DNA of 11,366 nt from Bacillota bacterium (GTDB lineage: Bacteria > Bacillota > Clostridia > Peptostreptococcales > Anaerovoracaceae), in assembly GCA_016302925.1 (NCBI GenBank), contig JAEDMR010000050.1:1-11366 (forward strand), in the 5' to 3' direction. A program made the position numbers and the translations under genes. The notes beneath the pieces were generated by a model that did no database searches, was not told the DNA's origin, and worked only from the letters and a program-made list of their open reading frames with translations. Shown here one piece after another: positions 5,479-11,366 of this stretch. The number at the start of each line of letters is the position of its first letter. Within the stretch, counting starts at the first letter, position 1.

Positions 5479-6342
5479 CTATTTCAGATCTTCCAGGCTG
5501 CGGAAAACATAACCTTCCTTTTTCCATCCCTGGATCAGCTCCTGCAGGATCTGGCTGTTGGTTTTCGATGTGGAGTGCAGCAACACGATGGCCCCCGGAT
5601 GGATCCGTTTGTTTAGTATATTCAGTGCTTCCTCCCGGGAAGGCTGACTGTCTTCCAGCCAGTCCACGTAGGCCAGGCTCCAGAATACAGTAGTATATCC
5701 CATTTCTCTGGCCATCTGCAGATTGGTCTCACTGTACTTGCCCTGCGGCGGCCGGTAATACTTCTCCATTTTGGCGCCGGTCACCTGCTGATAGGTTTCT
5801 TCCAATGCAGACAGTTCTTTTTCGAAGGATGCCCGTTCTGCAATGGCGGACATGTCCGGATGGTGCATGGTATGATTGCCTACGATGTGTCCTTCTTTCA
5901 CCATCCGTTTCACCAGATCCGGATTTTCCGTTATATAGTTACCCACGAGAAAGAATGCCGCAGGTACTTTTTCTTCCTTCAGCACATCCAGGATCCCGGA
6001 TGTATAGCCGTTTTCATAGCCGGCATCAAAGGTGAGCCAGATGGATTTTTCCTCCGGACCGATATACCAGGCGTTAAACTGCTGCAGATATTCCGCGGTG
6101 GCGTTTCCCACCGGCGGCATGCCATCCTGCTGGAAACTGAGGCCCCAGTTGCCGTCAGCGGCTGCATCCACTGCCTCGGTCATGGTCTGTGCCTCTGTCT
6201 CATGTTCCGTCTTGTCGTCTGAGGCTGCTTTCTCCGGCAGTGTCAGTGGTCTTCCGCTTCCTCCGAAGAAACCTCCGGCAAAAAGAACGCCGGTCACAAT
6301 CACAACGGCTAGCGCTGCCGTACAGATCAGTTTTCTCTTCAT
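5479..6342 (-). CDS. pdaA: PdaA-like polysaccharide deacetylase (delta-lactam formation)
   Basis: This 287-residue protein matches NodB-fold deacetylases of the PdaA type. In sporulating Firmicutes these de-N-acetylate muramic acid so that muramic delta-lactam forms in spore cortex peptidoglycan. An N-terminal signal or anchor (about 5-27) is followed by an acidic linker. The PdaA hallmark NWGLSFQQDGMPPVGNAT starts at 65. The NodB motifs come next: TFDAGYE (104-110, Asp106), HTMHH (157-161, metal His157 and His161), RPPQGKYS (197-204), the conserved FWSLAYVDW (220-228) and LLHS (254-257). The protein is full length. GAGGTGA seven bases before ATG 6342 is the ribosome binding site and lies within a hairpin arm. 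It follows the AraC-type gene by 42 bp on the same strand. An Amt remnant follows in frame after its TAG stop. Confidence 0.9.
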   Translation of the reverse strand: MKRKLICTAALAVVIVTGVLFAGGFFGGSGRPLTLPEKAASDDKTEHETEAQTMTEAVDAAADGNWGLSFQQDGMPPVGNATAEYLQQFNAWYIGPEEKSIWLTFDAGYENGYTSGILDVLKEEKVPAAFFLVGNYITENPDLVKRMVKEGHIVGNHTMHHPDMSAIAERASFEKELSALEETYQQVTGAKMEKYYRPPQGKYSETNLQMAREMGYTTVFWSLAYVDWLEDSQPSREEALNILNKRIHPGAIVLLHSTSKTNSQILQELIQGWKKEGYVFRSLEDLK

Positions 6343-6350
6343 AAATAAAT

Positions 6351-6379
6351 CACCTCAAGGCAATGTATGCCCTGAGGTG
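6351..6379 (-). promoter_or_regulatory. Hairpin covering the pdaA ribosome binding site
   Basis: CACCTCAAGGCA (6351-6362) pairs with TGCCCTGAGGTG (6368-6379) with one mismatch around a five-base loop. On the minus strand the second arm contains the GAGGTG of the pdaA Shine-Dalgarno. Folding would mask it. It could also act as a weak terminator after the AraC-type gene, but only ATTTATTT follows. Confidence 0.5.
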
Positions 6380-6384
6380 TATGC

Positions 6385-7290
6385 TTATTCCATATGTTTT
6401 CTGTATTCCATCGGTGTCATGCCGGTCTGCTTGCGGAACACCCGGTTAAAATAGCTGGCGCTCTCAAACCCGCAGGAAAAGGCGATGTCCACAATGGGCT
6501 TATCCCCTGTCAGCAGTTCCTGTTTGGCTTTTTCAATCCGTAATTCCGTCAGATAAAGGATCGGTGTCTTCCACATGTTTTCCCGGAAGCACCGCAATGC
6601 CTCCCGCTTGCTGATGCAGGCTGATGCAGCGATATCCTCCAGGGTAATCTTTTCCCAGTAGTTTTCGGTGATGAAGGTCAGCATCTGCTTCATACGGACC
6701 TGTGACGTAATCTTATGGCTGTTTGCCTCCCAGGCAGGAAACTCATTATAATGCAGGATCAATCCCCGCCAGAACCGGCTGCATAGCTCATGAATTTCCA
6801 GTTCGTACCCCGGGTAGTGCGATCCCTTCTCCTCCAGTGCAAAGGCCTCCTCATACAGGTCCAGAATCTCCCGCTGCCAGTCAATCTCCTGACGCAGCAC
6901 CAGGCAGGGCCGGCTCTCCTCCCGCAAAATGGGCTCTACGTATTTCTTGTACGCCAGTGATCCTGCCGGCGCCACAAATTCCGGAAGAAACAGCACATTG
7001 ATCAGATGAAGCTGCTGTCCCGGTTCCGGACTATAACGGTGAAGCTGGTTCACATTGACGATGATTCCGTCTCCAGCCTTCAGCTTGAACTTCATATCTC
7101 CCACAAAGAAACGGCCTTCTCCTTCTTTCAGGCGGCTGATCTGCATGGCAGGATGCCAGTGCCACGGAATCTTGTTTTCCTCTCCCGGTTTCAGCCACGC
7201 GTGGTAGAACGCAACCGGTTTTTCCAGATTGATGTAGTGGATATCTTCCAGCAGCTGACTATCCACAGGTATGTTTTCCACTGTTCTCAT
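6385..7290 (-). CDS. AraC-family transcriptional regulator with N-terminal cupin
   Basis: The 301-residue protein has a cupin-type ligand domain at about 35-110 (PWHWHPAMQI at 42-51, then GDGIIVNVNQLHRY at 73-86). A C-terminal AraC DNA-binding domain with two helix-turn-helix units spans about 198-301 (ITLEDIAASACISKREALRCF, then IVDIAFSCGFESASYFNRVF). This is the layout of sugar- or metabolite-responsive AraC regulators; the ligand cannot be read from sequence. ATG 7290 lacks a good Shine-Dalgarno, so expression may be low. The pdaA-like gene follows on the same strand. On the other side a divergent promoter at 7361 has two TGGCCAT repeats beside it, a plausible target of this protein. Confidence 0.85.
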   Translation of the reverse strand: MRTVENIPVDSQLLEDIHYINLEKPVAFYHAWLKPGEENKIPWHWHPAMQISRLKEGEGRFFVGDMKFKLKAGDGIIVNVNQLHRYSPEPGQQLHLINVLFLPEFVAPAGSLAYKKYVEPILREESRPCLVLRQEIDWQREILDLYEEAFALEEKGSHYPGYELEIHELCSRFWRGLILHYNEFPAWEANSHKITSQVRMKQMLTFITENYWEKITLEDIAASACISKREALRCFRENMWKTPILYLTELRIEKAKQELLTGDKPIVDIAFSCGFESASYFNRVFRKQTGMTPMEYRKHME

Positions 7291-7302
7291 TTATTCACAA
7301 CT

Positions 7303-7330
7303 TGGCCATATTTTTCAATGAAATGGCCAT
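7303..7330. promoter_or_regulatory. Direct repeats TGGCCAT, candidate AraC-type operator
   Basis: TGGCCAT occurs at 7303-7309 and 7324-7330, 21 bp apart, or two helical turns, so both copies face the same side. AraC-family activators usually bind such direct half-sites next to the -35 box. The right copy ends about eight bases before the -35 position of the plus-strand promoter and lies 13 to 40 bases from the araC-type start codon. Confidence 0.45.
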
Positions 7331-7337
7331 TTTCTCC

Positions 7338-7366
7338 TATCTTTTTTTTTATTTATTCACTATAAT
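7338..7366 (+). promoter_or_regulatory. Divergent plus-strand promoter, perfect -10 and poor -35
   Basis: TATAAT at 7361-7366 is a perfect -10 on the plus strand. Seventeen bases upstream the -35 position reads TATCTT, a poor match, which is typical of activator-dependent promoters. A start site near 7373 is predicted. The flanking A/T-rich sequence raises the chance that the -10 is fortuitous. Confidence 0.4.
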
Positions 7367-7372
7367 GTTCAC

Positions 7373-7692
7373 GTATTAAAAAGAGAATAACGCAAACACA
7401 TTACGACAAAAAGATTTAGCAAAGTAAAGTACTCCATACATAAAACACACGAGAGTTCCCAACCCGAATTTTCATACCCATTACCCAATTACAATTACCC
7501 ATAATGCCGTTATTCTCCGGAACAGCTTTCCATCACCCAAACGAAGCCTGTTCCAATTACATGCTTTCCCGGGATCGCTGATTCTCACACCATCTTTCAT
7601 TGCCTGAGGCTATTACAGTATTCTATCATCGGCAATCCACCGGAAGAGGCATTGCACACAGCAGACCACCCAATCTGCTGTGTGTTTTTCTT
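7373..7692 (+). ncRNA. Candidate C-rich small regulatory RNA
   Basis: Between the promoter and a strong terminator lie about 320 bases with no convincing gene. The RNA would hold repeated ACCC(A) motifs: AACCCG, ATACCCA, TTACCCA twice (7457-7502), CACCCAA in the loop of a hairpin (arms 7519-7529 and 7543-7554, one bulge), and CACCCAA again in the terminator loop (7666-7673). Another small hairpin spans 7632-7655. Unpaired C-rich motifs in loops are the usual seed of Gram-positive small RNAs that pair with Shine-Dalgarno sequences. A 25-codon frame (7504-7581) exists but has no ribosome binding site. Everything beyond the motifs and hairpins is inference. Alternatively this is a degraded gene with a leftover terminator. 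Confidence 0.4.
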
Positions 7693-7696
7693 TTTT
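7655..7696 (+). terminator. Strong intrinsic terminator, plus strand
   Basis: CACACAGCAGA (7655-7665) pairs perfectly with TCTGCTGTGTG (7674-7684) around the loop CCACCCAA, followed by TTTTTCTTTTTT. The T-run is only on the plus strand, yet the flanking protein genes are all on the minus strand. It therefore ends an otherwise unassigned plus-strand transcript. Confidence 0.85.
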
Positions 7697-7754
7697 GCAT
7701 TCAGGCGACCGGGTAAGCAGGATTCCTGCGGATCACGCCGTAGCCTGCCGCGCC

Positions 7755-8783
7755 TTACAGCGGCTTTCCTGCCAAAATCTCTTTGTAGTCCTGCAGATTC
7801 TTTTTCAGGAGCGCCGGCGTATCCAGTCCATACGGGCAACGGCTGCTGCACTGTCCGCATTCCAGGCAGTCCTCAATTTTCGCCATGGCGGCCTGATTTT
7901 CTTCACTGAGCCACGGTGCAGATGGTGCGCGGCGGATCATGAGAGATAAACGGGCGCAGTCATTAATCTTAATGCCCACAGGGCACGGCATGCAGTATCC
8001 GCAGCCTCTGCAAAATTCGCCCAGAAGTTCGCTCCGGTCTTTTTCTATGGTTTTCTGAATGGATTCTTCTTCCATCGATGGCGGATTCACGCTGCAGCTG
8101 AGGAACTGATCCAGTTCCGCCTCCCGCTGCACGCCCCAGATGGGAAGTACCGTCGGATATTCTGCCAGATAGGCGTATGCAGCACGTCCGTCCTGCAGCA
8201 GTCCCCCTGCCATGCCTTTCATGGCGATGAACCCCATATCTGCTTCTTCGCAAAGCTTCACCAGCCGGAGCTCTGCCTCTCCGCTCAGGTAGGAGAACGG
8301 GAACTGCAGCGTTTCATAGAGGCTGCTGGCGATGGCCTCCTCTGCCACCGCCAGGCGATGATTGGTGATGCCGATATGGCGGATTTTTCCTGCCGCTTTC
8401 GCTCGAAGGAGGGCGTCGTATAATCCATCTTCTCCGCCCGGCTTCGGACAGAACGGAGTATTGTGGAGCTGATAGAGATCGATGTAATCCGTCCCCAGTT
8501 CCCGGAGGGATGTCTCCAGATCCGTTTCCAGGTCCTCTCCCGTCAGGGCCATGGTCTTGGATGCGATGTAAATTTGACCCCGCACGTCTCCCAGCGCCAT
8601 GCCGATTTTCCGCTCACTGTCTGTATAATATCTTGCCGTATCGAAGAAGTTCACACCGCTTTCAAATGCCTTTCGCAGCAGCCTGCCGGCTTCTTCTGCG
8701 CTGATGCGCTGGATCGGCAGTGCACCGAAGCCATTCTTGTCTGCCAGTATTTCTGTTCTGCCCAGTCTTACTTTTTCTATCAT
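7755..8783 (-). CDS. Aldo/keto reductase with C-terminal 4Fe-4S ferredoxin domain
   Basis: Residues 1-225 of 342 form an aldo/keto reductase barrel that reduces carbonyls with NAD(P)H. The catalytic tetrad is visible as Asp48 and Tyr53 (FFDTARYYTDSE), Lys76 (ASKTM) and His107 (YQLHN). The C-terminal part has two cysteine clusters, CRGCGYCMPCP (Cys258, 261, 264, 268) and CLECGQCSSRCP (Cys306, 309, 312, 316), each fit to bind a 4Fe-4S cluster. This fusion is common in anaerobic Firmicutes; the substrate is unknown. AGGAG lies upstream of ATG 8783. The glycosylase gene ends 48 bp before it on the same strand with no terminator between, so the two are probably co-transcribed. The frame is intact. 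Confidence 0.92.
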   Translation of the reverse strand: MIEKVRLGRTEILADKNGFGALPIQRISAEEAGRLLRKAFESGVNFFDTARYYTDSERKIGMALGDVRGQIYIASKTMALTGEDLETDLETSLRELGTDYIDLYQLHNTPFCPKPGGEDGLYDALLRAKAAGKIRHIGITNHRLAVAEEAIASSLYETLQFPFSYLSGEAELRLVKLCEEADMGFIAMKGMAGGLLQDGRAAYAYLAEYPTVLPIWGVQREAELDQFLSCSVNPPSMEEESIQKTIEKDRSELLGEFCRGCGYCMPCPVGIKINDCARLSLMIRRAPSAPWLSEENQAAMAKIEDCLECGQCSSRCPYGLDTPALLKKNLQDYKEILAGKPL

Positions 8784-8831
8784 TCTTATTACACTCCTGT
8801 TTCTGTTGTTTCCGTAATCCGTTTCTTTCTC

Positions 8832-9332
8832 TCAATTCTGCAGATAGGTCCGGATGACAGACCAGGCCTGCAGCAGATCTTGCAGGCTGCATGCCGCATT
8901 GGCCGGACTGGTGGACGGAAGAGTTATGATCTCCATGCCGGTCTGCTTTTTCTGATACCTGTCATAGAGTCTGGCTGCAGTGGAGCCGTTGGCGAAAATC
9001 GCCTTCACCCGGCTGTTCTGCAGGATTTCGGACAGATCTGCCGGCACCACATTCCGAATGGAGCTGTCGCTGGATCCTTCGATATCACACTGGCTGACCA
9101 CATCCCAGATTGCGATATGATGTTCCAGCAGCAGCTTTTTCTTTTCTTCAATGGTCTGCGGAACCGGTTCTTCCGTCAGACCGGCTGTGACCTTCCAGAA
9201 CCGGTTCTGCGGATGCCCGTAAAAAAACTGGTTTTCCCGGGATTTCACCGATGGAAAGGTACCGAGTATCAGCACCCTGCTTTCTGCATTGTAAACCGGT
9301 GCAAACTGATGTGTCAGCCTTTCAGGCTCCAT
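8832..9332 (-). CDS. DNA-deoxyinosine glycosylase (uracil-DNA glycosylase superfamily)
   Basis: The 166-residue protein matches the hypoxanthine/deoxyinosine branch of the uracil-DNA glycosylase superfamily, which removes deaminated bases from DNA in the cytoplasm. Motifs are LGTFPS (23-28), FFYGHPQNRFW (36-46, with the Asn expected to be catalytic in this branch), FANGSTA (113-119) and LPSTSPAN (138-145). Length and motif order fit a complete enzyme. ATG 9332 follows AGGAG, with AAAGGA also nearby. It is the first gene of a likely two-gene unit with the reductase. A TTGCCA/TAAACT promoter lies 32 to 60 bases upstream. Activity on uracil versus hypoxanthine cannot be decided from sequence. 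Confidence 0.88.
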   Translation of the reverse strand: MEPERLTHQFAPVYNAESRVLILGTFPSVKSRENQFFYGHPQNRFWKVTAGLTEEPVPQTIEEKKKLLLEHHIAIWDVVSQCDIEGSSDSSIRNVVPADLSEILQNSRVKAIFANGSTAARLYDRYQKKQTGMEIITLPSTSPANAACSLQDLLQAWSVIRTYLQN

Positions 9333-9363
9333 GATCCTTTCTCCTTTTCTTTGTATACGTTAT

Positions 9364-9392
9364 AGTTTACTCGGTCGAGCATAAATTGGCAA
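9364..9392 (-). promoter_or_regulatory. Promoter of the glycosylase gene
   Basis: On the minus strand TTGCCA (9387-9392) and TAAACT (9364-9369) are 17 bases apart. Inverted GCATAAA (9379-9385) and TTTATGC (9400-9406), 21 bp apart, flank the -35 box and could be an operator. Confidence 0.4.
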
Positions 9393-9436
9393 GTGATATT
9401 TTATGCTTTAGTTTCATCACAAAGAGCTATAATAAG

Positions 9437-9462
9437 AACCGCACCAGAACTCCGATGCGGTT
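9437..9462 (-). terminator. Probable terminator after the secreted-protein gene
   Basis: AACCGCA (9437-9443) pairs with TGCGGTT (9456-9462). On the minus strand it is followed by CTTATTATAG. The T-run is weak, but the position between genes supports a terminator. Confidence 0.5.
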
Positions 9463-9486
9463 CAAATTCTATCGCTTTTCCTGCAG

Positions 9487-10425
9487 TTATGCTACAACGA
9501 CATAAAGATCTGCACGGCCGCGTTCGTAATTGTCTCCAATAAAATACTGTGCTTCAATCCAGTATTTTCCTTTCGGAGTGCCTTTCTTTACCGTGAGCTT
9601 TCCACTCTTGGAAAGCTTGAAATATTTGCTGCAGACATTGTATTTTTTATCCGTTACTCTGGACAGAGAGTATTCATTGTATTTTCCCTTTCCGTTCTTC
9701 GGGACAATAGAAAATGTCACACTCTTGTTTTTAATTGTCGATGCCTTGATTTTTTTATTGATATTAAAGAATGTGCTGGCCTCACCCGCATACTCACTGC
9801 CTTTTTTCGCTTTGACCGTCACGGTGCAGCGACCAACAGATACATTGTCGCTGTAGGATACGGTATAGTCCTTTCCCTTTTTCAGCGCCTTACCTTGAAA
9901 CACAACTTTTACAGTCGGTTTCTTCGCCTTGCCGTCATAAGTATATTCGTTTCTGGAAAGTGTAATCTCTGCTTCTAACAAATCCTTTACGTATTTATAT
10001 CCATCCTGAATCTGAACATGTGTCGTATTGTAGCCTTTCCCTTTTACATCTGCACGGATATCCAGACTGGTATAACCAATGGCTTCGTTTTCAAGATTCG
10101 TCTGATTAAAAGTAATCAGGCACTTATTTCCTTCCGCTTTGATGACACCATCATAATCTTTGTAATAAACCAGTTTCCAGCTGACATCCGATCCAGCCGG
10201 CTTTTTTCCGTCACTCATCTGCACATAGAATGCATGGGTGGTGCCAGTTCCGAACGTCTGGAAATATTCTGATGCACTGCAGGTCGGGCAGTTCTTGCTG
10301 TCGTGCAGTATTTCAATTTCAGGATTGGTCATATCCTCATCCGCATACGCAGTCAGCGGAAAAAATCCAACCGATAAGGTGAACACCAGTGAAATTACTA
10401 AGATGGATTGAATCAGTTTTTTCAT
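9487..10425 (-). CDS. Secreted protein with Ig-like (YDGKAKKP-type) domain
   Basis: The 312-residue protein begins with a classic signal peptide (hydrophobic 4-22, cleavage likely after LTAYA, residue 27). The mature part has a Cys pair, NCPTC (45-49), in an N-terminal region I do not recognise. At about 150-222 comes a domain with YTYDGKAKKPTVKV (161-174), KKGKDYTVSYSDN (182-194) and VGRCTVTVKAKKG (197-209). This pattern is common in cell-surface and extracellular proteins of Lachnospiraceae, usually as repeated Ig-like modules. A Lys-rich beta-type tail ends in DLYVVVA. There is no LPXTG or membrane anchor, so it is probably released or loosely bound. AGAGGT precedes ATG 10425 by five bases. 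It has its own promoter. Adhesion or matrix binding is only a guess. Confidence 0.8.
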   Translation of the reverse strand: MKKLIQSILVISLVFTLSVGFFPLTAYADEDMTNPEIEILHDSKNCPTCSASEYFQTFGTGTTHAFYVQMSDGKKPAGSDVSWKLVYYKDYDGVIKAEGNKCLITFNQTNLENEAIGYTSLDIRADVKGKGYNTTHVQIQDGYKYVKDLLEAEITLSRNEYTYDGKAKKPTVKVVFQGKALKKGKDYTVSYSDNVSVGRCTVTVKAKKGSEYAGEASTFFNINKKIKASTIKNKSVTFSIVPKNGKGKYNEYSLSRVTDKKYNVCSKYFKLSKSGKLTVKKGTPKGKYWIEAQYFIGDNYERGRADLYVVVA

Positions 10426-10476
10426 TTTTTACCTCTTTTCTGCCTGCGGATTCTTTGTACGCAAGGCTTTTATCTA

Positions 10477-10504
10477 ATTATACTCTATTTTCCGTAGATT
10501 ACAA
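10477..10504 (-). promoter_or_regulatory. Promoter of the secreted-protein gene
   Basis: On the minus strand TTGTAA (10499-10504) and a perfect TATAAT (10477-10482) are separated by 16 bases, about 50 to 80 bases upstream of ATG 10425. The upstream VWA gene ends at 10581, so this unit starts separately. Confidence 0.65.
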
Positions 10505-10580
10505 TACTAAGTTGAACACTGATAACTAAGAATCCATATCACGGCGTATGCTGCATGAAATATTGACCGTTCCTATATCA

Positions 10581-11246
10581 TTATTTCCTGCCGGTTCTGC
10601 CTGTGCCGCGTACTCTGCGATCCTCTTCAATCCTTTCTTTCCAGCTTCCGTCGATTCGCCCGGAGCTGCACCGCATGGCGGCAACCGTGTCTGCCACAAC
10701 CTGATAATTCAGTCCCACTCCGATACTGTCGTTCTCATAGGTCACCGCCCGGTCCTCATCGATGCCGAAAGTGGCTGCTTCTGCTACGGCGTCCATATTG
10801 GCGCCCAGAAAAATGAACTCCCATCCCATTTCCTTATGAGCCTCGATCATCTTCTTCACCCGATGACGGCTGTATTTCCGGCTGGCATTCTCCATCCCGT
10901 CGGTGGTGATTACGATAATGACTTTTTCTGCCTGCATCGGTTCTGCCGTCATCCGCTGCGCGTGGTCAATCTTTTCGATGGTTCTTCCTACCGCATCCAG
11001 CAGAGCGGTACAGCCGCGTACATAGTACTGCTCTTCCGTCATGGGCAGGATGCCTCGCACATCCATCCGGTCATGGAGTATCTCGTACTTATCATCAAAA
11101 AGTACCGTGGTAATCACGGCTTCTCCGTCGGTCTCCTTCTGTTTCTTTACCATGGCGTTGAATCCGCCGATGGTATCCTTCTCCAGACCGGCCATGGATC
11201 CGCTTCTGTCCAGGATAAATGCCATTTCCGTCAAACCTTTTTTCAT
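10581..11246 (-). CDS. VWA-domain protein, cytoplasmic
   Basis: The 221-residue protein is a von Willebrand factor A domain with an intact metal-ion-dependent adhesion site: DRSGS (Asp13, Ser15, Ser17), Thr80 in RGCTALLDA and Asp116 in TTDG. It has no signal peptide or membrane helix, so it is cytoplasmic. Such stand-alone VWA proteins often act with AAA ATPases or in metal-stress or toxin-like clusters, but no such partner is seen in the window. ATG 11246 is chosen because AGGGGA lies about seven bases upstream; the frame is also open to an ATG at 11288 with no such site. The C-terminal 25 residues are Arg/Gly-rich (RRVRGTGRTGRK) and probably disordered. It resembles VWA proteins of phage and Clostridia; function unknown. 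Confidence 0.82.
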   Translation of the reverse strand: MKKGLTEMAFILDRSGSMAGLEKDTIGGFNAMVKKQKETDGEAVITTVLFDDKYEILHDRMDVRGILPMTEEQYYVRGCTALLDAVGRTIEKIDHAQRMTAEPMQAEKVIIVITTDGMENASRKYSRHRVKKMIEAHKEMGWEFIFLGANMDAVAEAATFGIDEDRAVTYENDSIGVGLNYQVVADTVAAMRCSSGRIDGSWKERIEEDRRVRGTGRTGRK

Positions 11247-11316
11247 TTCATGTTCCCCTTTCTTTCTCGCAAAAGTAGGCTTTATCATGCTCCCAGTGTA
11301 TCAGAAAGGAAAAACA

Positions 11317-11345
11317 AAAAGGTCGCCCGGCAGGCGACATTTTTG
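11317..11345. terminator. Bidirectional terminator at the right edge
   Basis: GTCGCC (11322-11327) pairs with GGCGAC (11333-11338) around CGGCA, flanked by A-runs on the left and TTTTT on the right. On the minus strand it reads into CTTTTTGTTTTT. It ends a minus-strand gene lying beyond the window and isolates the VWA gene. Confidence 0.7.
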
Positions 11346-11366
11346 ATGATTCATATTTTTTATTCT

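Noticed and set aside
7457..7506. G-rich tracts on the minus strand as a G-quadruplex
   Set aside because: There are five GGG tracts, but several loops are about 12 bases long, so a stable quadruplex is unlikely; C-rich motifs on the RNA strand explain the pattern better.
7504..7581. 25-codon plus-strand frame inside the proposed small RNA
   Set aside because: No Shine-Dalgarno precedes the ATG and the peptide has no features I recognise, so I list it only as an alternative to a non-coding RNA.
8463..9365. 300-codon open frame on the plus strand
   Set aside because: Antisense shadow of the reductase and the glycosylase, both with clear catalytic motifs.
11247..11288. ATG 11288 as start of the VWA protein
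   Set aside because: No ribosome site there; the AGGGGA upstream of 11246 and the start of the VWA fold fit the shorter form.
1..11366. CRISPR array, tRNA or rRNA genes
   Set aside because: No regularly spaced direct repeats and no cloverleaf or rRNA-like sequence were seen on either strand.

Overview
The window looks like Clostridia/Lachnospiraceae DNA. The reasons are AGGAG-type ribosome binding sites and A/T-rich promoters, spore-linked genes (a CotJC-type manganese catalase and a PdaA-type delta-lactam deacetylase), an Amt protein with a C-terminal PII domain, an aldo/keto reductase with a ferredoxin tail, and a RepA_N/ParA/ParB replicon of the type carried by gut Firmicutes plasmids and integrative elements. 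No database could be searched; family names rest on motif and sequence recognition.

Layout. Positions 1-1524, minus strand: remains of a plasmid-like replicon. A RepA_N-type initiator is fused in frame to the C-terminal third of a ParA ATPase, followed by an overlapping parB. parB loses its expected sequence next to a 12-bp palindrome at the left edge. An iteron-like repeat cluster lies inside repA. Positions 1525-5478: a corridor of gene decay. It holds a 5'-truncated Mn-catalase, a small membrane protein that looks intact, a lipoprotein with one frameshift, a beta-propeller-like protein with two frameshifts, a second and more eroded Mn-catalase fragment, and an Amt-PII fusion that has lost its N-terminus, two internal blocks and its reading frame. 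Positions 5479-11366: ordinary intact genes, all on the minus strand. They are pdaA-like deacetylase, an AraC-type regulator, a ferredoxin-type aldo/keto reductase, a deoxyinosine/uracil DNA glycosylase, a secreted Ig-like protein and a VWA-domain protein.

The most interesting unexplained structure is at 7303-7696, divergent from the AraC-type gene. Two TGGCCAT direct repeats 21 bp apart sit next to a promoter with a perfect TATAAT and a poor -35. About 320 bases later on the plus strand comes a strong intrinsic terminator, with no convincing gene between. The implied RNA carries several ACCC(A) motifs, including in the terminator loop and in another hairpin loop. This resembles Gram-positive regulatory RNAs that pair with Shine-Dalgarno sequences. 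I propose an AraC-controlled small RNA.

The left half is best read as a replicon remnant abutting chromosomal genes that are being lost. Several indels are single-base changes in or near homopolymers, so sequencing error must be excluded before calling each one a true pseudogene.
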